This document shows, piece by piece, positions 44,632-57,425 of a stretch of DNA of 64,000 nt. The DNA is from Argyresthia goedartella (Eukaryota > Arthropoda > Insecta > Lepidoptera > Argyresthiidae). The stretch covers positions 35,914,906 to 35,978,905 of the forward strand of contig OX463818.1 of the NCBI GenBank assembly GCA_949825045.1. Direction: 5' to 3'. Both the position numbers and the translations under genes were made by a program. Position 1 is the first letter of the stretch, and every line of letters begins with the position of its first letter. The notes under the pieces are model-generated. The model did not search any database and was not told the origin of the DNA. It saw only the letters and a program-made list of their open reading frames with translations.

Positions 44632-44745
44632 AAACTAACACGCCGTAAGCTGCCCGTGTTTTGCCCTACAAACTAACACGCCGTAAGCTGCCCGTGTTTT
44701 GCCCTACAAACTAACACGCCGTAAGCTGCCCGTGTTTTGCCCTAC
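44632..44745 (+). repeat. 38-bp tandem repeat, three identical units
   Basis: Units start at 44632, 44670 and 44708 with aaactaacacgccgtaagct. Each unit contains the complementary pair aacacg/cgtgtt and so can form a small hairpin. Related words (ctaacacg, gttttgccct and their complements) occur in the repeats near 4925-5020 and 36400-36485. Confidence 0.85.
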
Positions 44746-47700
44746 AAGATTTCTTTGTTCAATGACAATTCTAATACAACCACGGGTGGCCGGCCGCATC
44801 ATGAAATGATACATTTTATAACTTGCCGCGACACAGATTCATATTTACTTGTGGGCCTTACTTTTGTACCGGCTTGATCGATGCACAAACATTCTTTGAC
44901 AGTTGCGCTCTGTTCACGCACGACTATTGTCTGACACACAATATCCCTTTGAGTACCTATCTAATCTAAGTTATAGCCCGTAGGGACGAATCGGCGGAAC
45001 CCTTCGACTAATAGATTCACAAAGTGAAGGGACGAACCCTGATTTGGGACATGAAGATCAAGAGTGTCCCTTTTCATTCCCAATATCGAGGTTGAACTAA
45101 TCGTTGGTACGGTTCAAAAATTATATACTTTAAATGCTTTATTTTGCAATGTTTGCAATATTCCCGCAATTGATGAATAGAGATTCAGGGGTAAATATGT
45201 ATGGCTAGAGGAGAGAAAATAATAGCCACCCTTACCACATTTCGGGTGGCGATGGCGATTCCAATAAGAAAATGACCGTGTCACAATCCGAACTTCTCAT
45301 CCTAAACATAAAAAATCAAGACTCCTAGCGCCATCTCGTTCACAAAGCAAGAACTAACAACGAACGTTGTTACAGAGCTACCCTCCCTCCAGTGAAACCT
45401 TTTGCAACAGGCTCTTGCTAACCCCGTAACCAGCAATTGCGGGCTTTTACCACTAGATGGAGCTGTTAGTAGCTTAAAATTAATAATAATTTTATGATCA
45501 CAGCGTTTCATATTTTGTAACGATCTTGAACCTGTAAAAAATAGATTGTAGGGAAGATCATGCAACTGATGAATGTTAATTTGAGATAAAACTTACTAGG
45601 TCCTTCCAAGGTATCCTAGCAACATAAAAAAGGACATTCAGTCAGAATTATCATGAAATCTTCCCTTCGTGATTGCCAAAGATAATTCTAATGTACCACG
45701 ATTCTCAGCGATTTGATTGGTGAATAAACTGTGCGAGTCATTAAACCGAACACCCCTGAGATGGAGGACGGGTGGAGGGGGGGGGTGATGACAGGGCGAT
45801 AGCGGCAGATTTAAGTTGTCTTTTATCGCTTTGACTTTCTATCGACGCTTTTGGAATTATATGATTGAGGATGGATGGACGTACTGCTAGACCAACACAA
45901 CTAGGCGCATGAAAGCCAAGCGTTCATAGGAATTACGGAGGAAACACCCGCACCGCACGGTGATTGATACATTTGATACCATATATAAAATAGTACGTGT
46001 GGCAGGCGGCAGGCGGCAGGCGGCAGGCGGGTTGCGGGAGCCGAAACCGCAGTAGAATGTTTAATGTTCTTTAAGGTGATACCAAAAAATATGTATTAAA
46101 TGAATACGAATGTAAACGAAAGTGACTGCGTTAATTACTTCCACATAGGAAAGAAAAGAGAGCGAAATGAATGCGCTCGAATCGAACTAAAATAATGTAG
46201 CGCCAAACCACATAAAAATTTATTAAAAATAAACTACGCTATTTTGTCAAAAATATTTTCAAGGAGAGTTTTCATATTGCGCAATGAAATTAGTTAGGAT
46301 TTCCGAATTACAGGATTCAGAATCGAGAAAATTTCACCCAATCGCCATTCAATTCAGTGAGAATCTTAATCAAATACTCAATAAACGTTAACCCAAAAAT
46401 CAAATCTGTGGATGACTTCATAGTGTAGTAATTGGATTCGAAAAATACCCATTTTTTTTTTTGGTATCGCCTTCTCAGCATGCTGCCACAGGACCGTGAG
46501 GGTTGGCCTCACAGGTAAGAGGCCTGTGCCCAGCTGGGGATCGATGCGGCCTGGGCCGGGCATGATGCTGTTGCTGTTGATAAGAGCCAAAGTGTGTTCA
46601 TTCATGTTTGTATCAAGAAGCCAGCCCTCGGGGCTAACTAAGCTCACGTCCACGTTCCTATATAGGTTGCGGGTGCACAGCAACGTTTAACTATTTACGT
46701 TAAAGTATGTGTAATACCCAATTTAGGCTTCGAATATTACCCGAATTCAGGCTAAACTTTACCCAGTAACTACCTCTACTTAAATAAAGTAAAACCAAGT
46801 CGCATTTAAAATAATTTAAACAAACGGAAACAACACGACCGAGTTCTAAAATAAAATCAGTGCGCTTGCGGGGACACTAAATTTTTTAAATATTTACTTG
46901 GTGCCTTCCATTTCTGTATGTCCATAATTAGACGTTGATGATTACTGAAGATACCACGAACTTACCTGAAAAAGATAAACACATTTGATGAACCCAGTAG
47001 GATGTAAATAGGCTACCTATAATAATACATTGGTAGTAGGTATAAACGGACAGTGATACGAAGCCGGCAAGCCCTTTTCACGGCCAAAGGCATGTATAGT
47101 GCACTACTAATCGTAAGCTCCGCGCGCCCGTAGATGTCTTTTGCTTTGAGCATAAAATTTCAAATAAATACTTACACCCCGGCCTAGGCCTGCAAATTTT
47201 GTATGAAGCTCTGCTTTACAGTTCTCTCGAGTTGTGCGGCCGTGCGAAACGTGATACTATATTACATGTATTATTTATAACGCACGTATTGAAGACATTT
47301 CATTGCTTGTTTGAGAAAAAACCTTTAAGGGTAATTATTATGTTATTGTTATTTATAATTAACTGACCGATGTGTTTTTTTTGGGATTTTTGTTTCGTCT
47401 GCGTTTTTGTTTTTTGGGAAAAGTTGTCCATAGTATAACTTCCTAAAATTTTGCCAGCTAATTAAATATCACACTATACCTCTAGTATTGTTTCATTGGG
47501 GAAACTTATTTCTCAAGTAATGGATATGAAAATTGATACTTAATTATTCAAACGAAGTGGCAAGCATCATTCTCGTCACACAGAATAATCTTGGCACAAA
47601 TGGGTCTCATAAATTCTAATACTGAAAATTAACTTCATTACATAAAAAAGTAAAATTTATATTCAAAAAGTCAAGTTACATATATCATCACAAACGAGAA

Positions 47701-49824
47701 AGCACGATTATGCAAACAACAAAACATCAAAATGGACGCGCAAACAAAAAGTGACTCTAAAACATAAGCGATAAAGTCCAGATCCCCGACCAAGCGTTTG
47801 AATTGCAATCATGAAATTTCCGCGCGGGAAACCCCACTACAAATTGAACCGAAAGTTAAAGGCTTTAAAGCTCCATTTACCGTGTAAGCGGTTCACGTAG
47901 ACCTGAAACCTATTTAGTATTGCAGCTTATCTCAAAGACAACTTGGGACCGACTGGGGACTCCAAAGGCTTTATGTGGCGGACCATAATGAACTTTATTT
48001 CCTTCATGTTTAAACTTAATTTAGGGTGCGAGAGAGTTTTACGTTTGGGAAGTGCGGAATGACAATCTGCGTTCGGGGCAATAATTTAGGGTTCAGTTTT
48101 GTTTGTTCAGTCGTCGGCGAATGGCGAGTGGTTCATTTGACCTGGAAGAATGCATGCATGCGGCTCTTCATTAGCGACGAGACAGTAAGTAGGTTCAATG
48201 AACTTCAGTGGACAACTAACTGGACAGTGAATCAGTTCACTTTACACGCAACGAGGGTATTGTTGTGAGAACGCCAAATTGTAAATCAGCGGTTTACCAC
48301 TATCAACACAAATACCACGTCATAAAAGAAGTTTCTAAATTATAAAAAAACATCTTTTTCCAGAGGTGGCTGAGTGTTGTTTTGTTCTAAATTATCGCAT
48401 CACAATAAGCACATACATACATACATACATACATATAGTAGGAACTTTTTCTGACACTGAACCTACCCTTGGATCTGGGGACGGATCGTTTGTCGTATTT
48501 TTTTTGTAAATAAGCAAGTTGCGTGCATTTCGTGCGTTTTCAACGAAACAAGAAAAAAAAACCATCGCCGGTTAATGTGGTTCAAATGGACGCACGAAAC
48601 GCACCCAACTTGCTTGTTGACGACAAATTACGACGCACGAACCGACCCCAGACTGCTCTCAGCTTTGAGAGCTTTCTTAAACACTGACGTGCTGTTTCAA
48701 ACATTAATAAATATTTTTTCCTTCTCCGAATTTATTTCTTCCTTCTTCGAACCGGAAATCATTCGATTGTGAGCCAGAACCTCGACCGCTACGCCACAGA
48801 GGTCAGCATTTCTTATGCAACCTACCAACCTGGTACTCGTAGTCTAATAATGCTTAGTAGTATTTCCTGACCATTTCCTTACGCCGCCGTTCTACCAAAG
48901 GCCGGCTCATTAATTATTTAGCGTCTCTGCTCGCCTCGTCAGTGTGAACGATTGCGCTAATTCGCAGCACTTCCCTAATGAGAGTGGCCGATGTCAAGTC
49001 GACTCGTTACTTGGTATGTCCTTCATGTTTATTCTGGCCTAGTAAGTCGACGGGGGAGGACAAACGTAGTAAATCGATGAAACTGTATGAATTTTCATAT
49101 TTTTGCGGCAAGTTACAAATAACTTATAACTTTAGGGTATAGTATACAACGTATGACCGGAAATCGGTATCTGATTTTGCCAGTCAAAAATACTGAACTG
49201 CTCCACAAACTGAGCGCGACTAGAAATACTGGTTTTGTCTGGCAATATTACTGAATGGCGCGACTAGAAATGTGCAAAACAGCTACATGAAAATCTAAAT
49301 TCGAGTTACATAAAACACAATGAAAGCGTTGTATTTTGTTATCGTTACATTTTAATTTTTGCGCGAAATTCAGTAATTTGTTCGTGCCATTCAGAATCTT
49401 TTTCGCTCATTTCAGGTAAATCGGCTGTTCATGGTCATTTGCTCAATTTATTCGCTCGTTTTATTATTCTCCATAACTTTATTAAACCAACTTTATACAT
49501 TTCAGTTCAGCCACTAAAAATAGCAGACCAAAATATCCTACAATATAAATGTTGTCGATATTTCGGATAATATTCAGAGATCGTCCTACTTGAAAGGGGA
49601 CAACTACACTGACTGCCTCTCCTCAAGTACGGTACTGAACTGTCAGGACCTGTTACTTTGCGACAATACAGTCTCTCCTCAAGCAGGTCCACATTTTACA
49701 GATTTAAATATCATGACGATAGAGTGCGCCGCTGCACATGTTGGGTGTCCCGCACAAGCTAGCTAGGGGCGAGCAGTCCGTGACAGTCCGTGTGCATGTG
49801 TCCGGTGTATGTAGCGGAGCCGAG
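44746..49824. other. Gene-free region
   Basis: About 5 kb without a supported gene. It holds a heptamer array ggcaggc at about 46001-46030, a G run at 45776-45785 and a catacata tract at 48414-48436. A block at 46480-46540 (gaggcctgtgcccagctggg) resembles a common lepidopteran repeat motif. Open frames are short and lack motifs. Confidence 0.5.
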
Positions 49825-50112
49825 TCTCCAGCAGAATTTAAATGTCACCTCAAAAATTGGCTGACTGATGGGTGAAGAATTAGAATAAGCCTAATAATGA
49901 AATTATTTATTATTTGCTTATTTTTACTTGTTGATATAATTTCATATTATCATTGTGAATTTAATACTATTATCATTGACATTTTACCTCACATACCCAG
50001 TACGTATAAATACGAGGACATTGTTTGTACTTTTTTTTAATTATTATTACTTAATAACAACTGTCATGTAATGTACAATTATCAATAAATTATCTTATCT
50101 TATCTTATCTGA
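49825..50112 (+). pseudogene. LINE 3' end with (TTATC)n tail
   Basis: Codons AEFKCHLKNWLTDG followed by a stop resemble the very C-terminus of jockey-type ORF2. An AT-rich 3' UTR, AATAAA and four TTATC units follow (50089-50111). Everything upstream is truncated. Confidence 0.7.
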
Positions 50113-51874
50113 CGGAACTTACAAAGACACTTATCAAACTTCGTCGAAGTCTTATTTGTACAGATGGAAGGAACAACACAAACGCATTTCTCAGGTCTCG
50201 CCTTCTGGACTAGTCAGCTGAGTAACTTTTAATTTAGACACCTTCACAGTAATGTGTCACGAATGTTCCACTTGTTCAAAAACAGAAAAGTTTGTTAGAA
50301 ACGTCGACTTTCCCTGAGGAACTCTGACCAAACCATTTAAATTTTCCGAATCGCTTGGCCGCTTTGCCCTAAACGTATTCACGCCCAAACATTTCTAAGA
50401 CGACCACGAAGACATCCACCAGGCGCCCATAAATCACAGCTGTCTTCAACCCATCCAATGACCATTAAACTGATCACAAATTCGCAAGCTGATCTCCTAA
50501 CGAGGCCACGGGCACTTAAGGCTCACTACCGACACTAATGGCCTACGACGAAAAAAAACAAAATAAACCGTCAGATGTCTACGTCATCTTAAATAATGGT
50601 TGCCATTACACTCCTTTGTTACACACAGTAATGCGACCTATTCAGGTAGGTAATGGTACACATTGAAAAGATTTATAACGTGAGAGAAATCTTGAAGATT
50701 TTAATTTTCAGCTCGCAACTCCAGGGCTCCTATAGAGAGGCGGATTGTATGTATGTATCGGAGCACGGGTGACGGACGGGTGACGGGTGACGAGCCCTTT
50801 ATTGACATACTGAACATACAATCAGTGAAAGAGAAAGGTATTGCCACTCCGTTTGGAAAAAACGTGCTTTTTAAGGCGACGCATTAGTCCAAAACGCCTT
50901 TTTGTATAGGTATCTCAAGTTACGTAACTTTATACTAGCTTGTTGAGCGTGAGTGTCAGTCAGGTTGCATTCGCTGACGTGTATTAAACGTAATTTTATT
51001 CGTTTTGTTCGATAGGCAATGCTTACATAGGGAAGGCTCACAAAATCTATTTTATTCTAATGTTTTTTTACAATTTCGCACCGGATTTAAGTTTATCTAC
51101 TTGCCATTTATCTTTATCAATAATATTTAGTCCTCTATACTCCTGGAAACCTATGAACCTATCTTCTTAAAGTAAGCTGAAGATAAAAATCGAAGTACCG
51201 CTGTCGTGTCGGGGAGCCCAGCCTTAATGGATTCCAATCTCGCTTCAAACGCTACGCCATCGCCATCAAAGGCGCCGCGCCGCGCCGCGCGCGTGCCGTC
51301 TTTGTGTGGACTGTGAACTGAAGCGAGTTGCAGATAATGAGCTCTGATTGGCTGAAAGGAAGCGGCGCTAATGTCAGACAGCATTGTTGCTTTCTGAATA
51401 TTGTATGCTTTGTAGGTATTGAGATGTCTTTGTCACAGCCGGCAATCATCCGATTTGACAAATTGAATGGATTGGCGGCGGATTTTGTATTTTTTTTGAT
51501 AGGAACTGATTGATTCTTGTGAAGTTTACGGCATAAGTAGTCGGAATAATTTAGAGTAATTTAGTTAGAGGGTGGTTATCTTATCATTCCTTTTACTTAT
51601 CCTTACATGATACAGTTAGGTATTAGGTAGGTTAGGTATACATATTTATTTATAGGATGAACCCTTTTATAACTAAACCTGACTTTATGACCGAAAAACC
51701 CGCCAGACATATCCCATGTAAAAATAGTGTCAAACATTATAAGTATATTGAATATACAGTATTGATCTAGACCGCAACTTTCATCACAGGGTAAGTTATA
51801 TTCACGACATTGTTGATGACAAAAATATAAAAAAAAAACAACTTTTATTTTCATTAATTTTTAATGATCTAGAC
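50113..51874. other. Gene-free region
   Basis: No gene supported. A compact repeat of gacgggtgac units occurs at 50766-50790. The frames around 51150-51510 overlap on both strands and lack motifs. Confidence 0.5.
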
Positions 51875-52088
51875 GACCCGAATGCCCGAGTCGGCAATGA
51901 CTCTGCCTACGAAGCCAAGAGTCCCGGGTTCAAATCCCGGTGGGGGCAAATATTTATTTGATGAGAACGGATGTTACCCTAGTCATGGTTGTTTATCTAT
52001 CAAAGTCTATATAAGTATGTGTATCGTTGTCTAGTACCCAAGATACAGGGAATCCTAGTTTGGGGCTAGGCTAGATCAATGTGTGTAA
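51875..52088 (+). repeat. tRNA-derived SINE copy 4
   Basis: Diverged A-box region (gaatgcccgagtcggcaatg), B box ggttcaaatcc (51927-51937), then the body shared with 34405-34630, ending in gctagatcaatgtgtgtaa. The best-preserved SINE in the window. Confidence 0.85.
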
Positions 52089-53021
52089 ACAGTCTTCAAG
52101 GTACACTACAACACGTGTGAATTTGGTCATCCGCACAGCGAACGCAGTCGACAACAGTCGACATTCATCCTGCAGGGGTGGAGAGGGAGAGGGGTGCGCG
52201 AGCGCAGAGATTGGCTTGGCTGGGGCTGGGGCTGGCGCCAACGAGCCTGTCGCACGCAATACCCGTGACATGAGCTCATGCATTCCGTCAATTTCGCGTC
52301 GCATGGCATGCGATCTAGCAGCCGTCCTGTGGAACCGCATTCATTTTCACGGGAATAATGGATCGACGCGCTACATTGTTAGATAATCGCGAAATGTATG
52401 ACGTAATAAACATTTAAGGGAAGGGCATGGGAAATCAATTCATTTAGCCTATGCGTTGACCGCGTAGTCACTGTAAGATTTAACTATTCAAAGAGTTATT
52501 TTCAATAAATATGCATACCAACCATGGAATCACAATTACTAAAACTGAAAATTGGTATGTCCAGCAGTAAGACACTTCACAGGCTACATATAAGAAATAT
52601 CGCAGGGTTTCAGCTCCCATCTTCTAGCTCCATAATCACACCAAATTGATGGTACCACCTATTTTATGTTCTCTGTATTGTCATAAAAACTTCGTAAATA
52701 TGCCAAGTTGCGTGATGATACGCAGGTAGGTACTAGAAGTAAGTGAAATCATGATTATTTTCAAAACGGATGAACCGATTTTCATAAAATATCAAAGAAA
52801 CATCGCTACGAAATCTTCTTTCAAACAAAAAAATACACATACAAAAAATTCACACTTAGCCATTGAGTTACATTTACTTACGTAATAGAGAAGACAACGC
52901 GAACCACTACTGTGGTTTCTTTATGATAAGCGAACTGGCCGCACGCCACTCAGTCGCCACTCAGTCGCAAGCGTCGTAGACGTGTGCAGTGAAATGGAAA
53001 AAAGGTGCAAACTCTGAGAAA
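52089..53021. other. Gene-free region, possible 5' flank of a THAP exon
   Basis: No gene supported. Just before 53022 there is a direct duplication of cactcagtcgc (about 52946-52970), and cactcagt is a fair arthropod initiator. This may be the promoter region of the THAP exon. Confidence 0.4.
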
Positions 53022-53097
53022 ATGCCCTCGTGTGTGTTACGATACTGCACCAATAATTCAAGCAATACAGGGAGGTGCAAAGGAATATCTTTCCATC
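53022..53097 (+). CDS. Putative first exon with N-terminal THAP zinc-finger part
   Basis: The ATG at 53022 begins MPSCVLRYCTNNSS and ends GISFH. The start M-P-x-C-x4-C followed by FH about 25 residues in is the opening of a THAP domain, a C2CH zinc finger that binds DNA in transposases and transcription factors. The frame then meets a TGA, but a possible splice donor (c|gttgag) lies at 53097/53098, exactly where the similar exon at 55991 also has a donor. The rest of the domain (second zinc pair) was not found downstream. It could be a gene's first exon, a duplicated pseudo-exon, or part of a DNA transposon. Confidence 0.5.
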
Positions 53098-53929
53098 GTT
53101 GAGTATCTCGATAAATCATGTAAAAACTTAATTGAACTTAATTCCAGCAAAATATTTAGCGGAGACGCGGAGACGCCATGTCACGTCATTTGTCATAGAC
53201 TAAAAGTTAAGATGTGCCATGTGTATGTAACAAGTGCGGGGCGGGTAGCATCTCAGAGTATTTTACTTGTGGTAGAATTATCCGAAGTTTCTGTTTATAA
53301 GCAGAAAACAATAATATTACACATACAGGATGTAACAAAAAGGGCCTTGTTAGGGACATCATTTGATACGGGCTATCATAAATAAATACACTATAATTCG
53401 CTTGAAACACGAAGCTTAATCTGATCAGACAAATAATTATTTATCCAAACGGCAAAAGTTAACTAAACTTATTTTGTTTAAGGGTACATAAATATAATAC
53501 TACAATTATTATACGGCTTTTAATTTTTTTGTAACACTTCATTCCTTTGATTAATCTAATCTTTCGATTCACTACTTGGTTAGAAAAAAATAATTTTTCA
53601 CTCTATTAAAAAAAAAAAAAAATCAACTGAGCACTCGAACCGAAATGTACTGAGACGAGAAATATTAAGTTACCCTGATAGGTCGGAGTAGGTAGATTGA
53701 TTTTATATACTTGCGTCAAGATATTATAATATGGACATGCCATTTTATCCATAATGTGCTGGAAGTACCGGAAAAAGTTCCTGGATTGGAATTATGGAAT
53801 AAAATAAAATAAGAAACATAAAGTAACAAAATCGTTTATTATATGAATGATTGATTGAATTCAATGAACAATTATTTTTAATTAAACAAAAACATAAATA
53901 AATTATTTTTAATTCTCATCGGATACAAT
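53098..53929. other. Sequence between THAP exon and hAT relic
   Basis: No further THAP exon recognised. The open frame 53005-53385 does not use the THAP frame beyond the donor and has no motif. Confidence 0.4.
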
Positions 53930-54680
53930 TTACATATTTTGGCTTTCAACTTTAATAGAATTAAAATAAATAATCATAATTTTTTCAATATTTTCTAATT
54001 TTAAAGTATTATTTTTGACGTCTCATATCCATTTATACATGGAAAATGATCGTTCAACATCTGTAGACGTCAATGGAGCAAATTTAAAATATGTTATCAG
54101 ATTATTTGCTACGTTTTTTTCAATACTTTAGCTGTATTCTCTATAAAATAAATCCATATAAATCCAGATTTCGTTCCATGACATATTCTAATTTATTTTT
54201 AATATTGTCACTGTTGCACTCGTTAATGGTAGCTCTCACTTGGTCAAACATTAAAAGTGAATCAACTATGGATAATTTTTGATTTCGTAACTCTTTTAGA
54301 ACTACTTGAACAATACGGTAATTTTCTTCGATATATTTTAAATATTCCTGTAAATTTGGTTTTTCTAAAATATTTTTTGCATTGCGAATGGCTATTGAAC
54401 TAGTACTGTTGAAGTTGTTTAGAACATCTTTTATTTTTTCGAAGTGTTGAGCGTAGTAAAATGCTGCTTCCAACCAAGTACCCCATCTTGTAATTACTGG
54501 TTGCGGAGGCAGTGGTAGGTCAGGATATTTTTCTTTTAAACTCTATACTCTGTTCGGGGCTTTAAGAAATATTTTTTTAACATTTGCTACTAAAATATCG
54601 ACATCGTTATATTCTGATCTTATCTTCTCTGAAATACGATGAAGAGCATGCGCCAAACATGTTACATGTTTATTTCAGGT
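53930..54680 (-). pseudogene. hAT-family transposase C-terminal relic
   Basis: The minus strand encodes CLAHALHRISEKI, PPQPVITRWGTWLEAAFYYA (54473 region), then an acidic helical stretch to 54141. After a break comes the C-terminal dimerisation block FAPLTSTDVERSFSMYKW (about 54095-54040). These are typical of the RNase H-like core end and the hAT C-terminal dimerisation domain. Stops occur after RV near 54545 and after MYKWI, so it is inactive. The N-terminal zinc finger and first catalytic residues are absent. No inverted ends identified. Such hAT-C domains also occur in domesticated THAP-hAT proteins, but the adjacent THAP exons are on the other strand. Confidence 0.75.
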
Positions 54681-55990
54681 AAATATTCGAAATATACGAA
54701 ATACTGAAGTAGAGATACGGTGAGATTATTATTTACAAAACACAAGAATTTCACAAGTTAGGAGCGCACTCTACGAACCGAGGAAAGCGAGTGAGATACC
54801 CTGAACACAGCGCGCGCACATTGTTCTAACAAACACCCAATGAGTCATACAGGATACTTGCTTCTGATTGGTCGTTGCGTGCGGTCAATGCATTGTGAAC
54901 ATAGAGGAACATGAGATAAAGAAACAAAAGGCCCTGTCTAAGTTTTGTCTCATACTGTCAAGCGTCATTTCTAATACAACAGTAAGGGACAAAATACGGT
55001 GTAACTATTCCAAGGTATTTTTGTATAAAATAAAATACTGATTTCTTTCACCATTAGCTAACACTGGCAGCGTAGATTGATATAATTAATACGTTTTTCA
55101 CCTTAAACACAAATTCGTGCTAATTTCAAAATTCCGGAACAAATATCACAATAACTATGAAGTTCCGGTATTTTGGAGGCATATCCATATTATCCTCTAT
55201 GTTTGATGTCAACTACCTTAAATCAATCTACCTACTCCGACCTCTGCGATCATACAGCATGGTTTCGACATGTAGCCCCCTTTCTCTTACATCCTGCAAC
55301 TTTTTATTTACATGCAACTTTTTGATTTACATGCAACTTTTTGATTTACCTACCCATGCGACCATTCCCACAATATTTAATTATTTTATATTGACTTCGA
55401 GATAAAGTTGGGCAGAATATAAACAAGGTGTCACCTCTATGACGGTTATATCGCATCTATGACTGATTAGCCGCCCCCGCGCGCTCCCGCGCGCCCCCAC
55501 TACCGCGCTTGCTTCACATGCATTTGTTCGCGATGTCTGTTCCATAGGGTTATTTCAATGCACTTAGCTCCCTACTATCACGTCTACTTGCTTATTTTTC
55601 AAAGTACCGTGCTGGTACCGGATCCGTAAATATGTCATACGTTATTTCGAAGTAGCGTACATCGCACTACAGTTTATCGCAGTACAATAATGGACTCATT
55701 TCCTGACAGACCGGTCGTAACGCGATACACGATGAATAATATCGTGAACATCCCCCGGGATATTTCACAAAGTATGAAGGAAAAAGTGAATCATAAAATC
55801 TGTACCTACCTCTTTGCTGCGCGGCACACGCCGACTCTGCGACTGCTCGAGAGGTAGGTACCACAGACCAGATATCGAGATAGACAGCGCAAGTCTACCT
55901 TCGCGTGTTTTTAATAGGCGAACTCCGCTCATCCCGGCTCAGTCGCTCTCTGGCTGTTCGAATGTAAGCCGTGTACTAATAAACATAAAA
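54681..55990. other. Gene-free region upstream of second THAP exon
   Basis: No gene supported. It includes a threefold ctttttgattta/tacatgcaa word near 55300-55345 and GC-richer sequence at 55465-55510 (cgcgcgctcccgcgcg). Confidence 0.4.
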
Positions 55991-56070
55991 ATGCCTTACT
56001 GTGCCGTTGTGAATTGCAAAAACTCAAGCAATGTTGTTTCCAAAGAAAACGACGGCGTTGCCTTTCATAC
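55991..56070 (+). CDS. Putative first exon with N-terminal THAP zinc-finger part, copy 2
   Basis: The ATG at 55991 (preceded by aacataaaa) begins MPYCAVVNCKNSS and ends GVAFH. The C4 and C9 residues and the FH pair match the first half of a THAP domain. The exon is followed by a strong consensus donor, ac|gtaagt, at 56070/56071. I could not find the downstream exon with the tryptophan and second zinc-ligand pair in the next kilobase. It has the same architecture as 53022-53097, but the sequences are quite diverged, so they are paralogues rather than a recent duplication. Confidence 0.6.
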
Positions 56071-56823
56071 GTAAGTAATTTTATTTCTGAAATTCGCCTA
56101 ATTTATTTAATAATGAATATTTTTTAATTTCGAGTAGCGTCTCCCGTTTTTACTGAGATAGGTTGAACCATAGCGTATATTTCCCATGGACTTCATCCAC
56201 TGCTGCTTCCACTTTACACAATTCATGGATATCTCTTTAGTAGCCCTCAATGAACAATGAAGCAAACTATACTTTCGTTAACCTTACAGTTGCATGGTAC
56301 AGTCAATTTGCTCATTTTTCTGTCGATTTAATCAGATAGTGTTATACAATGCGACGAAATCGCTGGACGATTCGATTTTGTTGACGGAAGAATGATAATT
56401 CTGAGTTGCATTTTCATTGCAATCTATATTTTAGTAGTAGAATAACGTTTATGTGAGATTGTTATGTATTCATTTTATGTTAATATATAAAAGAAGACTG
56501 AGTGACTGACTTGACTGACTGACTGACATATCAAAGCACAGCCCAACCCGCTGGGTATAGAGATTCCAAATTTCGCAAGTAGATTCTTTATGAGGTCTGG
56601 GGGTGCACTGAGACAAGATTTTTTAAAATGTACCCCCTAAGGGGTTGAATGAAATGGGTGTCCGAAGTTTGTATGGGAAAATAAGATTAGATTAACTATT
56701 TTGTTAGAAACTTTACTCTCGATAAATAAGTAAAAATATGTTTAAGGTTTTTTCAGAATTGTGAAAATTCAGCAAATGTGAAACCCACGGAGCTCTTATT
56801 TTCTTAAAATAACATTTTATATG

Positions 56824-57190
56824 TGCTGAGTTGCACGAAAAAAAACATAAAAGAGGATGGGCATTTTTGTATGGAACTTGGTCCAAGAGCCTCCAAAGAT
56901 GGGACAAACGAACAAACAACGTTGCAAGTTAAATAAAAGCTTTTAAAAATATATCTATCCGTGGCAGCTCTTGGATCATTTTTGCCCATCCTCATTTTAA
57001 GTGATGATTAAACTAATTTAATCTCGAGACACAATGGATTCTCGTGATTAAATTAGTTTAATCATGACTTAAAATTTAAGCTTTTTTCGTGTAACTCAGC
57101 ATTATATAGAAAATCGATTAGTAATTCATTCCTCTGTCGATACAACATCGATTCACTTCGAGAGAGGAATGAGTAGAAGACAGAGGAATG
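56824..57190. repeat. Nested palindromes (foldback element)
   Basis: Several concentric inverted pairs: gctgagttgcacgaaaaa (about 56824) against ttttttcgtgtaactcagc (about 57080); a perfect 20-bp pair at 57004-57023 and 57046-57065; and tcattcctctgtc (57127) against gacagaggaatga (57179). Together they suggest a non-autonomous foldback element, perhaps with a second one inside. It ends just before the gypsy LTR. Confidence 0.65.
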
Positions 57191-57214
57191 ATTTAAAAAA
57201 AGATAAGTAGGTAG

Positions 57215-57425
57215 TGTAAACTGCCTGGATATTATTGCAGGCGCCAGCGGTAGTACATATAATTAAAACACACAAGGTTCTCACAATTAAAGTAGATGTA
57301 TTACTCGTGAACAGCTGTCACTGCCGGCTTAGACTATGTCCGCGCGTTTCGGTCGTTGAAAGCAAAGTGAGTCGACGCCCGAGCCCACGCTCTGCCAAGT
57401 ATCTACTGTGTTGCCAGTAATGCTT
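57215..57425 (-). repeat. 3' LTR of the gypsy element (matched part)
   Basis: This part is matched base for base to 63790-64000, except for two transitions (C/T near 57343 and G/A near 57355). It begins with TGTAAAC on the plus strand. The inner boundary lies beyond 57425 and cannot be fixed because the partner LTR is cut by the window. A TATA-like gctataagc reads on the minus strand at about 57423-57431. Confidence 0.88.
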
